Source: Ruegeria sp. HKCCD8929
Lineage (GTDB): Bacteria > Pseudomonadota > Alphaproteobacteria > Rhodobacterales > Rhodobacteraceae
NCBI RefSeq assembly: GCF_013031405.1
Contig: NZ_WPZY01000024.1
Coordinates: 1-52,957, forward strand
Length of the DNA: 52,957 bases
Direction: 5' to 3'
Part shown: one piece after another, positions 1-8,193 of the stretch
Position numbering within the stretch: the stretch's first letter is position 1
How the letters are laid out: each line of letters starts with the position of its first letter
The notes under the pieces: model-generated
Seen by the model: only the letters and a program-made list of their open reading frames with translations
What the model was told of the DNA's origin: nothing
Database searches by the model: none
Made by a program: the position numbers and the translations under genes

Positions 1-453
1 CTGCAGCCGGCGGCGCTTCTGCTGGATGAGTTCCAGCATGTGGGGGCATCGGGGGTGCGGGATGTTCAGGCGCTCCTGAACCTGATCAAGTTTCTGGCCA
101 ATGAGCTTGAAATGCCCGTGATCGCCTTCGGGACCGATGCCTCCCTGCATGTTCTGAAGCTGGATACCCAGGTTGACAGCCGGTTTGACAAGCATGGCCT
201 GCGGATTTGGCGCGACAATGAGGCTTTCGCGGATCTGGTGTGCAGTATCGTGGCTGCAATGCCCCTACGCGCACCAAGCCCGGTACAGGAAAGGGCTGTG
301 ATGCGGGCGCTTGTGGCCCTGTCGGGCGGTATCACGGGGGATGTGTTTCATCTGCTGACGACGGCCGCAGCCGCAGCGGTCGGGGGCGAAGAACGTATCA
401 CGCTGCGAGGTCTCGAAGCGGCTGCGGCTGGGGAATGGCGAGCCCTTGCCTGA
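1..453 (+). CDS. tniB: TniB-like transposition ATPase, C-terminal part
   Basis: The reading frame is open from base 1, so the gene begins outside the window. The first visible residues contain the hydrophobic run and acidic pair LLLDEFQH, a Walker B motif of the AAA+ ATPases that act as target-site regulators (TniB/TnsC) in Tn5053/Tn402-type transposons. The remaining 150 residues fit the C-terminal half of TniB, including a sensor-like segment (VIAFGTDAS) and a helical tail. The stop codon overlaps the TTG start of the next gene, tniQ, which is the usual tniB-tniQ order. The integrase tniA is expected upstream. Family assignment is by motif and neighbour, so confident at the superfamily level. 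Confidence 0.82.
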   Translation: MQPAALLLDEFQHVGASGVRDVQALLNLIKFLANELEMPVIAFGTDASLHVLKLDTQVDSRFDKHGLRIWRDNEAFADLVCSIVAAMPLRAPSPVQERAVMRALVALSGGITGDVFHLLTTAAAAAVGGEERITLRGLEAAAAGEWRALA

Positions 454-1504
454 CAAATTGCCATTTGTCCCTACACCTCGGACTGGAGAAAGCCTTTCGG
501 GCTGGTTGAGTCAGCTGGTGGCGCTGTATTTCGGGACGGAACGGCGCATGTGGCGGTGGATGGGGCTGCAAAACGGCCCCGCGGATAGTGATCGTCCCGA
601 TCGCGACCATCTGGAGGCGCTGACGTGGCGCACTGGTATCGATGTTGCGCGGTTATCTGCGATGGTGTTGCCGTGGGTCGAGGAGGCGCCCAGGCTTGCG
701 GACCGGCTTCGGGTCACAGTTGCCCCATGGCGGATCGGGCCGTTCCGGCTGTTTGATGACACCCGGCGCTATTGTCCCCTGTGCCTGGCCACGGCTACGC
801 CGCTATGGCCGCTGCACTGGCGCATCGGCGGTCCGGTATGTCTGACGCATCACGTGTGGCTTGAGCGGGCGTGCAGCCAGTGCCACGGGCCCCTGCCTGT
901 GACCGGCCTGCCGCCAACCGGTTGTACCCGCTGCGCTACACCCTATCGCGCCACCCCGGGTAACCCGGTTGATCCAGGGGCAATGGCGTGTCTGGCCTCG
1001 GTCCATGGGCGTATTGTTCAGATCGTGTCTGACCCCGACCGGACACGGGTCCGGGCGATGACCGGGGCCTTGGATTGGGCTGCGCTGGGACAACTGGCCG
1101 GGCAATACGGACATCACCTCGCGTCAGACGCATCATTGGGAGACCGGCGGATTGCTCTGGAAGCCTGTGCAATCGCTGCCTCGGAACAAAACGTTGTGCT
1201 GACGGAAACGCCGATCTTGGCGGCGCGTGAGGGGGTTCCGATCCGAGGCGGGGCGCGTGTCGCACCGGCGTGCGGGGCCGTGGTGCCACCAAAACTGCCG
1301 CACCCGATCTCTGTCCTCGACGGGCTGAAAGAGCGCGTGGCTGAGGCATTGGCGCAAGCCCGCAGAGATTTGGCGGCTCAAAGTCAGCCGGTCACCGCGA
1401 AAGCATTGCGTCGGAAAGCCGATCAGATCTTGCGGAAGCCGAATGCCGGACGGGGCAGGGGTCTACGGGTTACGGACCAATGCCGTCACGAGTCCAGTGG
1501 TTAA
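446..1504 (+). CDS. tniQ: TniQ family transposition protein
   Basis: This is a 352-residue protein starting at a TTG that overlaps the tniB stop by 8 bases. The N-terminus (PFVPTPRTGESLSGWLSQL) is the typical opening of TniQ/TnsD proteins, which contribute to target choice in Tn7-like and Tn5053-like transposition. A zinc-binding region follows, with CPLCL, then CLTHH, CSQCHG and CTRC near residues 110-160. The family is usually somewhat longer (about 400 residues), so the C-terminus may be shortened or simply divergent. No resolvase gene follows; the next recognisable gene is an IS6-type transposase. Confidence 0.85.
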   Translation: MPDKLPFVPTPRTGESLSGWLSQLVALYFGTERRMWRWMGLQNGPADSDRPDRDHLEALTWRTGIDVARLSAMVLPWVEEAPRLADRLRVTVAPWRIGPFRLFDDTRRYCPLCLATATPLWPLHWRIGGPVCLTHHVWLERACSQCHGPLPVTGLPPTGCTRCATPYRATPGNPVDPGAMACLASVHGRIVQIVSDPDRTRVRAMTGALDWAALGQLAGQYGHHLASDASLGDRRIALEACAIAASEQNVVLTETPILAAREGVPIRGGARVAPACGAVVPPKLPHPISVLDGLKERVAEALAQARRDLAAQSQPVTAKALRRKADQILRKPNAGRGRGLRVTDQCRHESSG

Positions 1505-1805
1505 GGAAAACCGACAATGGCGCGCAGTTTGCGCCGGAATGCGGGCAAAATCAATGAGAGATGATAAGCGATACTTATCGGATATAACAAGCGAAATCCA
1601 AAAGTCGCGCGGTAGCGCGCAAAACCATCAAATTCTGCGCGCCATGGAAGGAAGCCGCGATAGCCAAACTGAAAACCGCCCTGGCTCTTCGCTTGCCAGA
1701 GACCCGGATGGCGGGCGGGGTCCGGATCCACAGCAAGTTCTCGCCCCGGCTGCCCAAGATGGGACCCTCATGTGATGGCGCCCCGAATTTCGACACAGGC
1801 GAGAT
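1505..1805. other. Non-coding spacer after tniQ with a small dyad
   Basis: No convincing gene was found. A palindrome GATAAG-CGATA-CTTATC lies at 1563-1579. It could be a resolvase or regulator binding site left from the tni module, but this is inference. Short frames here do not resemble any protein I recognise. Confidence 0.4.
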
Positions 1806-2438
1806 GTGAGGATCTCAATCCAGGGCGCACATCTGCCAGTCGAAGTGATCTTGCGCCCGATGTTCTTCCATCCACGATATCCAGTGTTGCATCGAGGTTT
1901 GGAAGAAATCCTGGCCGAGCGAGGCGCATCGGTGGAATACACGACGCTGAACCGATGGGTCACACGATACTCTTGTGCCATTGCAGAAGCAGCGCGTCGT
2001 CGCAAATCGCCATGTGATCGCTCTTGGAGAATGGACGAAACTTACATTGAAGTTAAAGGCGCGTGGATTTACCTCTATCGAGCCGTCGGCAAACACGGTA
2101 AGATCCTTGATTTCATGCTTTCACGACGTCGAAACAAGCCTGCGGCCACAAAGTTCTTCGCCCGGATGTTGGAGGCAAATCGACTGCAGAGGAAGATGAC
2201 GATCGACAACAGCGTCACTAACACCGTAGGTGTTGAGACCATCAACATAATGCTCAACGGCTTTGGCTGCCCGATGCCAATCGAGATGGTGAGGCGGAAA
2301 AACTTGAACAGTATCGTCGAGCAAGATCACCGTTTTATTTTGCGGCGCACTCGCCCGATGCTGGGGATTAAAGCCGTCGCTTCAGCAGCAGCGTTAGATG
2401 GAATCGAAGTCGCGGAAGTGGCCGTAATGGTCAGCTAG
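1806..2438 (+). pseudogene. IS6-family transposase, diverged copy A
   Basis: This 210-residue frame starts at GTG and matches the IS6-family transposase layout. It has an N-terminal helix-turn-helix region (GLEEILAERGASVEYTTLNRWV), then the DDE domain: first Asp in RMDETYIEVKG, second Asp in TIDNSV, and the Glu in NSIVEQDHRF, followed by RRTRPMLG. Family members are usually about 235 residues. The start is shortened and several conserved positions are changed (the expected DKSGAN reads DNSVTN). A terminal-repeat-like sequence lies downstream at 2517-2537, but no matching left end was found. It is probably an inactive, ageing copy, related to the broken one at 50.4-51.5 kb. Confidence 0.75.
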
Positions 2439-2516
2439 CGCCTGGATTCTGCCCGTTTCGTCAATTCGCGGAACTGGCTGCGTAACCGCGGGTTCGGTGT
2501 GATCTCCTCGTTCAAT

Positions 2517-2537
2517 AAGAAACTTCGCAACAAAACC
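2517..2537 (+). repeat. Inverted repeat, IS6-type end (mate at 50284-50304)
   Basis: This 21-base sequence is the exact reverse complement of 50284-50304. The outer 15 bases read GGTTTTGTTGCGAAG from the outside, close to the GGnnnTGTTGCAAA ends of IS6-family elements. It lies 79 bases after the transposase stop, as expected for the element's right end. The two copies sit about 48 kb apart in opposite orientation. Confidence 0.75.
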
Positions 2538-2602
2538 GGGCTGGCGATAACAAACATCCCTGCAACCCTGGAATCAACCCCGAAACTTTGCGACAGATCC
2601 TA

Positions 2603-2616
2603 TGCATGCGCTTGCA
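2603..2616. promoter_or_regulatory. Candidate LacI-type operator upstream of regulator 1
   Basis: The sequence TGCATGCGCTTGCA has the form TGCA-N6-TGCA with a central CG. The two palindromes between the divergent catabolic operons at 15524-15537 and 15579-15592 have the same form. It lies about 120 bases before the LacI-type gene at 2739, consistent with autoregulation. This is inference from pattern matching only. Confidence 0.4.
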
Positions 2617-2738
2617 AGTACTGTGAGGCGAACTGTGAGCCAAGAGTGGAATCATGGAAACCAGATCACAAAAACAGCCTGTAAGCGCAAACATACAGTT
2701 TTGCATCCTGAGTGCGTTAGACTACACTGCGCGCGGCC

Positions 2739-3812
2739 ATGAAACGTACGCGAGGCGTGCCAAGAATGAGAAAAAGATCAATCACATCGTACGATGTGGC
2801 CAAGGCTGCGGGGGTTTCGCAATCGGCAGTGTCGCGCGCATTTTCGCCCAATGCTTCGATTGCTAAGGCAACGCGAGAGCGTGTTCTCGAGGCTGCCAAA
2901 GAACTAGGGTACCAGCCCAACGCTATCGCGCGTAGCATGTCCTCGGCGAGGATTGGCGCGCAGCAGAAAACCGGCTTAATCGGGGTCATCTTCACGCGCT
3001 TCGAGGATCCGTTCTTTGCGCGCATGGTCGCGGATCTAAGCCGTAGCGTTCAAGCCTGTGGATGGCAGATGCTGCTGTTCACCGTGGACACGCATTCTGA
3101 GGTTGATAGCGCGCTCAACACGCTAATGCAGTACAAAATCGATGGCGCGATCATCATGTCAACGATCCTCAGCGACCAGATGGCCCAGACCTGCCGTGCG
3201 CGCGAGATACCGGTCGTGCTATTCAACCAAAGCGTCGAGGGGCTTGATGTGAACTCGGTGCAGATCGACAATCGAGGCGGTGGACGTCTCGCTACCGAAT
3301 GTCTTGTCGAGACCGGACATGATCGCATCGCCGTCGTCGGCGGCGAGACTGGCGATGCAACACTGATGGCGCGTGAGACTGGGTTCGTCGAATATTTGTT
3401 AGAGGCCGGTGTGGAACTGTTCATTCGCGAGGAGGGCAACTTCACCTTCTCAAGCGGACGGGAAGCAGGGCTTCGTCTGTTCTCGCGCCGAGAAAGCCCC
3501 GACGCTGTATTTTGCGTAAGCGATGTCATGGCATTGGGTGTGCTTCATGCGGCGCGATTCGAGCTTGGGCTTCAGGTGCCACAAGACTTTTCGCTGCTGG
3601 GCTTTGAAGACATTCCTGCGGCAGAATGGCCGGGTCATTCCTTGTCCACGATTCGACAACCGACCCGTCGCATGATCCGCGATGCGGTCAACATTCTTGT
3701 TGATAATATGCAGGATCTCGACAGTTCTCCGCGCAGGGAGAGGTACAAGGGAACACTGATATTACGTGAATCGTGTCGCAAACGGAATCTGCCGGAAGCT
3801 ACACAGCGTTGA
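2739..3812 (+). CDS. LacI-family transcriptional regulator 1
   Basis: This is a 357-residue regulator. The N-terminal helix-turn-helix reads ITSYDVAKAAGVSQSAVSRAF, followed by the hinge helix (LGYQPNAIARSMSS) that LacI-type proteins use to contact the operator centre. A periplasmic-binding-protein-like effector domain runs from about residue 70 to the end, with typical segments such as GLIGVIFTRFEDPFFA and LLGFEDIPAAEWPGHSLSTIRQP. An internal ATG at 2766 is an alternative start and has a GAGG further upstream. No operon partner follows; decayed DNA lies downstream. Its recognition helix (SQSAVSR) is identical to that of regulator 2 at 23930, so the two may read the same operators. The inducer is unknown. 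Confidence 0.9.
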   Translation: MKRTRGVPRMRKRSITSYDVAKAAGVSQSAVSRAFSPNASIAKATRERVLEAAKELGYQPNAIARSMSSARIGAQQKTGLIGVIFTRFEDPFFARMVADLSRSVQACGWQMLLFTVDTHSEVDSALNTLMQYKIDGAIIMSTILSDQMAQTCRAREIPVVLFNQSVEGLDVNSVQIDNRGGGRLATECLVETGHDRIAVVGGETGDATLMARETGFVEYLLEAGVELFIREEGNFTFSSGREAGLRLFSRRESPDAVFCVSDVMALGVLHAARFELGLQVPQDFSLLGFEDIPAAEWPGHSLSTIRQPTRRMIRDAVNILVDNMQDLDSSPRRERYKGTLILRESCRKRNLPEATQR

Positions 3813-3999
3813 CGCGATTCCGCTTTGATTTTTTGTGACACACGCTTCCTCGACGGGCGTCGCAATCTTACCAAAAGTAGATCAAGGGACCCGTCCCGCC
3901 CGAGGGCTGGCGCTTGAGAGGAGCAAAGTGCTTTCGTAACCTACAATCATGTCCAAGTTCAGGATATTTCGTTGCTTCGTGGCTAGCCCGGGACAGTAA

Positions 4000-4365
4000 T
4001 TGCGCTACGTTGTTGCCTTCATCCTGAAGGAAAACATTGATGGCGAGGCGCTGGAGTGGGCCGCCGGGCGCCTATTGCAACATTCGGAACGCCGCAAGAT
4101 TTTGATTGTTCGTTCCGAGGGCGCACCAGTCGATCCGGCCACGCTGAAGCGGAATGACACTAAGGTCATTCTCGACCGGCACCTGCACGAAGTTATAGCC
4201 CACGTGGGCTCGAAAAGCAGTATCCCGCTGTGTGCGATCGGTAATCAGCATGACGTGTCGGCTCACTATCCGATCAGCCGACGGGTGGATCGCGCGGAAG
4301 ACCTGGTCGATGTTGTGGTCGACCTTCTGGATCAATTTCAGCAGTCCGGTCGTCAGAAAGGTTGA
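4000..4365 (+). pseudogene. cobT: C-terminal fragment of cobaltochelatase CobT
   Basis: The 121-residue frame starts at TTG directly after a stop codon. It matches the last part of the CobT subunit of aerobic cobaltochelatase, which inserts cobalt in vitamin B12 synthesis. KENIDGEALEWAAGRLL, RRKILIVRSEGAPVD and LDRHLHEVIAHV align with the family's KENIDGEAL, ISDGAPVDD and LERHLRAVIE segments of the von Willebrand-type domain. The N-terminal three quarters and the metal-site region are missing. Key residues are altered (SDGAPVD reads SEGAPVD) and no cob genes are nearby. It is a relic carried here by rearrangement, unlikely to be functional. Confidence 0.8.
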
Positions 4366-4508
4366 TGCACTATAGACCGCTCTGGAAGCCTACTTCCTCA
4401 ACGGTACTTGGTCTTTGAACGTGATTGCCCACATTGCCCCCAGGTCCCCCTGTGTAGAGTTTCCCGAGACGAGATTTTGGGTTTGAGTGGTTCCATTGAG
4501 GAGAAGCC

Positions 4509-4790
4509 GTGATTGACGAACGGAACACCAAGGCGGGCGAGGCGGAACGCGCCCCTCACGCTGGAGACGGCGAGCCCGCGGCACAACGGAAACAGGATGC
4601 TGTTCTGCCTAAATTGCGAGGAGAGGACCTGGAGTTGGTCAGCCGAAATTGGCGTGAGCGCTGCTGATCTGAGCGGTTGGCGCGACGCTTTCTCTCCGGC
4701 GGCGTGGCTTTGCTGAAGAGCCGTGTGGAATATGACTGGAATCGTGAGCTGCGAACGATGCGCAGAGCGATTCCAGTGGCTTCCATTGTT
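4509..4790 (+). pseudogene. Decayed IS3-type transposase orfA
   Basis: Three reading frames must be joined to rebuild the protein. The first begins GTG at 4509 and gives RKQDAVLPKLRGEDLELVSR. A frame change near 4648 gives IGVSAADLSGWRDAF, and another near 4692 gives LSGGVALLKSR. This is the helix-turn-helix orfA type seen with IS3-family elements (RGEDLE-VSR-LGV-A--LSGWRDAFL-GGEAALKSR). At least two frameshifts show it is dead. A TGTAGAGTTTCCCGAGACG stretch at 4452 may be the element's left end. The orfB part is not recognisable. Nothing further is seen up to 5014. Confidence 0.6.
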
Positions 4791-5014
4791 CTACCTTCTG
4801 ATACGTTACAGGAAACTCGTGCTCGGCGCTTGTGATGTCGCACTACACTCGACGGAGCAGACCAACAACAGGACTGTTTTTGCGGCCGAACATGTCTGCA
4901 AATCAACGTGTGAAAGGCTTTGCCGCCGTCAACTCAGGTGAACCCACCGGCAATCTCAGAATCAAGGAGCTGGCTTCAAAACTGGCTACGCTGTTGTCTT
5001 ATGCACGGATAATG

Positions 5015-5521
5015 TCAGGCAAAATAAATGGCCAGCGCGATCAGCCCAACGCAATTGGCAAGTCCCCAAAGCAGCATCTGGAAATGAGTATTTTGACCCC
5101 CTTCATGCCCGAACCAGTAGCAGAAGTAATTCCCTGCGATCAAAAAACCGGCCCAGGTGGCGCAAAACAGCAGTGTAGCAATCAGGCCCAGCGATAGTCC
5201 CGTTGAAATAATGACAAGGCCCGAAGCTGCGCCTGCCAATGCTCCAACACCAAGCCAAAGCCCGGCGACGGCCAGCATTTCCCAGCCGACGATGAACGAG
5301 AACAAACGGCGACGGATCTTACGGTTGGTGAGCCGCCGGTAAGCAACATGCACGTAGGCTTCCGGATATTCCTCACGCATCCGCTCCATGTCCATGACCT
5401 GCGCTGTATAGGATTCGTTCAAGAACGGGTGAAACAGATTCTCGAACACACCTATAGTTAGCCAGGCCGCCATGAATGCCAGGTTAACGCACCCGGCAAC
5501 AAGTAAAACAGTATCCAGCAT
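5015..5521 (-). CDS. DUF2165-type small membrane protein
   Basis: This 168-residue protein has about four hydrophobic segments: residues 4-26, 76-95, 98-122 and 145-167. The C-terminal signature GNYFCYWFGHEGGQNTHFQM resembles the DUF2165 family of predicted integral membrane proteins, whose role is not known to me. It is the last gene of the leftward operon, 53 bases after the binding-protein gene, so it is probably co-transcribed. The orphan binding protein upstream lacks a permease, but this protein does not look like an ABC permease. Membrane location is well supported; function is unknown. Confidence 0.7.
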   Translation of the reverse strand: MLDTVLLVAGCVNLAFMAAWLTIGVFENLFHPFLNESYTAQVMDMERMREEYPEAYVHVAYRRLTNRKIRRRLFSFIVGWEMLAVAGLWLGVGALAGAASGLVIISTGLSLGLIATLLFCATWAGFLIAGNYFCYWFGHEGGQNTHFQMLLWGLANCVGLIALAIYFA

Positions 5522-5574
5522 ATTTTATCCGTGGTTTTTGCCTGCCCGGGATCGGCCCGGACAGGCAGCAAGGT

Positions 5575-7239
5575 TCAGAATTCCCAGTACATGTACTGTG
5601 GGTAGAGCTCGTTCGAAATATGCACCGCTGCCCCTTTCAGGTTGCTCTTGCAGTGATTGTGGAGCGCCCGCCAGTAGGGCTGAATGATCACGCCTTCATC
5701 AATCATGATCCGCTCCAGCTTGGCCATGATCTCGCGCCGGGCGTCCGGGTCCGGCGTTGCCAATGCCTGATCGACCAGCGTGTCGAATTCGGCATTGGCG
5801 AAACCGGTTTCGCTCCAGCTCGCGCCGCTTTTGTAGGCGAGCGCGTAAGTCTGGATGCCAAGCGGGCGGTGGTTCCAGTTGGTGACCGAGAAGGGATATT
5901 TCGACCAATCGTTCCAGAAGGTGGAAGACGGGTAGACCGTGCGTTTCACTTTCATGCCCGCGTCGCGCAACTGACCGGCAATCGCATCACCCGTGGCCTT
6001 CCAGAATGCGCTGTCGAGCGTAACGAGATCAAACTCGTAGTCGCTCATCCCTGCCTCTTCCAACAATCCCATGGCAGCCTCGGCATCGCGCTTTGGGGCA
6101 CCGATATCGGCATATTCTGGATGCTTGGGCGACACGTGATGGTTTTCGGCGACGCTGCCCAGGTTGTTATAGGCCAGTTCCAGGACGGTTGGGTTGTCGA
6201 CTGCCAGCGCCAGTGCGCGACGCACACGGGCATCGGAATAAATCTTTTTACCGTCCACCTCGACCTGCTGATTGCAGCGTGCTAGCACCGTTGCGGCGGT
6301 TTCCACGCTGTTCTTTGTCCAGCCATCAAGGCTATCGAAAACAACGATATAATCGCCCTCAGTGTCATAGGTGACGTCGTATTCGTCGGCTTCGGCACCG
6401 GCGTAATAGGCGCTTGGGTCCGCGCCGAAATCGATGAACTCGACCCGATCCATGTAGGCACCATTGCCGGCGTTCCACCATTCGTGCCCTTCATTGCGCA
6501 CCAGTGAGGCACTTTCGCCGACGCTGTAGCTTTCCGGCAGATAGGCACCCGTGCCGATCGCGTTGTCGAGCATGCTGGCTTCGTCGAAACTTGGGTGAAC
6601 GATGGCTGCGGGATAATCAGCCAGACCGGCGATCAGCGAAATATCCGATCGCGGCAGGGTCAGGCGAACGGTATGGCTGTCGGCAACCTCCAGAACACCG
6701 TCCGTCATCTTGCCGCTGTCCGCATCAACGATCACCGCGAACTTGTTCGCCATAGCATTGCCTTCAACCGTGCTGTCGCAGAAACGTTCGATGTTGAAGG
6801 CAACGTCCTCAGCGGTGAAATCATCGCCATTGTTCCATTTCACACCCTTGCGCACGTTCAAAACATATTCGGTGGCATCGTCGTTGATTTCCCAGCTCTC
6901 CAACAGGATCGGAGTGAACGTGCCGTCCGAGTTGTACTGGACCAGATATTCCAGCCAGCCGCGCGTGAAGGTCGCCAGCGAGTTGAAATCGAATTTGCGC
7001 GGATCGCGCATTGTCACGAGTTGCTGTTGGATGCGCACGGTGCCGCCCATCTGCGCATCCGTTGCCGCGCGGGCAGGGGCGGCCATTCCCATCATGGCAT
7101 AGGCCGTCGCAGCGCTTGCGCCAAAGCTACAGGCGGTTGCCAGAAACTCACGCCGTGTGACCGGGTCGGCATCGGGTTTCGGCGCCGATTTTACCAGGGC
7201 TTCCGGCAGTGGGCTGCCGCTACGTGTTCTAAATATCAT
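5575..7239 (-). CDS. Peptide/nickel-type ABC substrate-binding protein (SBP_bac_5), Tat signal
   Basis: This 554-residue periplasmic binding protein belongs to the DppA/OppA family. The N-terminus carries a twin-arginine signal (TRREFLATACSFGASAATAYA ending ...APARA near residue 57), so it is exported folded. The mature part shows family segments such as LVQYNSDGTFTPILLESWEI, VRKGVKWNNGDDFTAEDVAFNIERF and ARVRRALALAVD. A good ribosome site (GAGGAAA) precedes the ATG. No permease or ATPase of the matching type lies in the window, so it is an orphan that must use a transporter encoded elsewhere or act as a sensor. It sits 65 bases after the dioxygenase gene. Confidence 0.9.
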   Translation of the reverse strand: MIFRTRSGSPLPEALVKSAPKPDADPVTRREFLATACSFGASAATAYAMMGMAAPARAATDAQMGGTVRIQQQLVTMRDPRKFDFNSLATFTRGWLEYLVQYNSDGTFTPILLESWEINDDATEYVLNVRKGVKWNNGDDFTAEDVAFNIERFCDSTVEGNAMANKFAVIVDADSGKMTDGVLEVADSHTVRLTLPRSDISLIAGLADYPAAIVHPSFDEASMLDNAIGTGAYLPESYSVGESASLVRNEGHEWWNAGNGAYMDRVEFIDFGADPSAYYAGAEADEYDVTYDTEGDYIVVFDSLDGWTKNSVETAATVLARCNQQVEVDGKKIYSDARVRRALALAVDNPTVLELAYNNLGSVAENHHVSPKHPEYADIGAPKRDAEAAMGLLEEAGMSDYEFDLVTLDSAFWKATGDAIAGQLRDAGMKVKRTVYPSSTFWNDWSKYPFSVTNWNHRPLGIQTYALAYKSGASWSETGFANAEFDTLVDQALATPDPDARREIMAKLERIMIDEGVIIQPYWRALHNHCKSNLKGAAVHISNELYPQYMYWEF

Positions 7240-7304
7240 TTGCGTTTCCTCTCTGTTGGGTCGTGAGGTGGACCGCCCGCAAGGCGTAGTCTTGTTGTTC
7301 CGGT

Positions 7305-8189
7305 TCAGGCCGGAACACGGATCAGGCTGATTCCGTCTGCTTCGGTGGCCGAGCTGCAGATGCTCGACAGCGTGCGAGGCTGTTCATAGGGCCAGGGCGT
7401 GCCACGATGCACGACTGCGCGCTGATCCCAGATCAGCACATCGCCTACGTTCCACTGATGGGAATAGACGAATTCCGGCTGTGTGCAGAACGCAATCAGC
7501 TCGTCCAGAAGCGCCTGGCTTTCGGCCTCGTCATAGCCGTCGATTTTGAAGGCATGGCTGGCGATATAGAGTGCTTCGTGCCCGTTGGTCGGGTTTTGCC
7601 ACACGGCCTTCCAGTGCTGGTCGGGCCATTTATTGAACATTGGCAGCTTTGCCAGTTCCGGAGAAATCTTGCGCCGTGAATGGCTGTAGCGGTGCCAGAT
7701 ACCGCGGTTGCGGACGCGCGCCTTCAACGCTTCCGGCATCGCCGCCCAGGCGGCGCGGGTGCTGGCAAGCTCGGTCGCGCCGCCTTCGGTGGTGACGACC
7801 CGACCGATCAGGATGTTGGTTAGCGCCGGGTTGGGCAGAAACGTGCTGTCAGAATGCCACAGGAAGTTCGATTTCAGGTTCAGCGTCTTGAGATCCATTT
7901 CGCCGGTGGTTGAGCCGTCTTCCTGCACGTTCGACACCTGGGGAACTTCGAACTTCTCGCCGGGCTTGCGTTCATCCGCCTGCCGGTCCTCGATCGGGCC
8001 AAACAGCTTCGCAAGCGCCATGTGCTTTTCGTCGCTTATGTCTTGCCCGCGAAACAGCAGGGCGGAATGTTCCTCGAACAGCGCACGCAACTCCGGAAAC
8101 AAATTGTCCGCTCGCACGTCCGCCAGATCAATGTCGGAAACCTCGACCCCGAACAGTTGTGTCAGAGGTTTTGTCTGAATAGTGGTCAT
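7305..8189 (-). CDS. TauD/TfdA-family 2-oxoglutarate-dependent dioxygenase
   Basis: This 294-residue non-haem iron enzyme couples decarboxylation of 2-oxoglutarate to hydroxylation of a substrate. The iron ligands are the His and Asp of FLWHSDSTFLP and the distal His of VVHRGTPWP. The Arg in EQPRTLSS is the expected 2-oxoglutarate anchor. The start at 8189 (MTTIQTKPLTQLFGVEV) was chosen because GAGGAC precedes it and it follows the previous stop by four bases; an upstream in-frame ATG at 8216 would overlap that gene. Family members cleave taurine, alkyl sulfates, phenoxyacetates or quaternary amines, so the substrate is open. Confidence 0.9.
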   Translation of the reverse strand: MTTIQTKPLTQLFGVEVSDIDLADVRADNLFPELRALFEEHSALLFRGQDISDEKHMALAKLFGPIEDRQADERKPGEKFEVPQVSNVQEDGSTTGEMDLKTLNLKSNFLWHSDSTFLPNPALTNILIGRVVTTEGGATELASTRAAWAAMPEALKARVRNRGIWHRYSHSRRKISPELAKLPMFNKWPDQHWKAVWQNPTNGHEALYIASHAFKIDGYDEAESQALLDELIAFCTQPEFVYSHQWNVGDVLIWDQRAVVHRGTPWPYEQPRTLSSICSSATEADGISLIRVPA

Positions 8190-8193
8190 GTCC

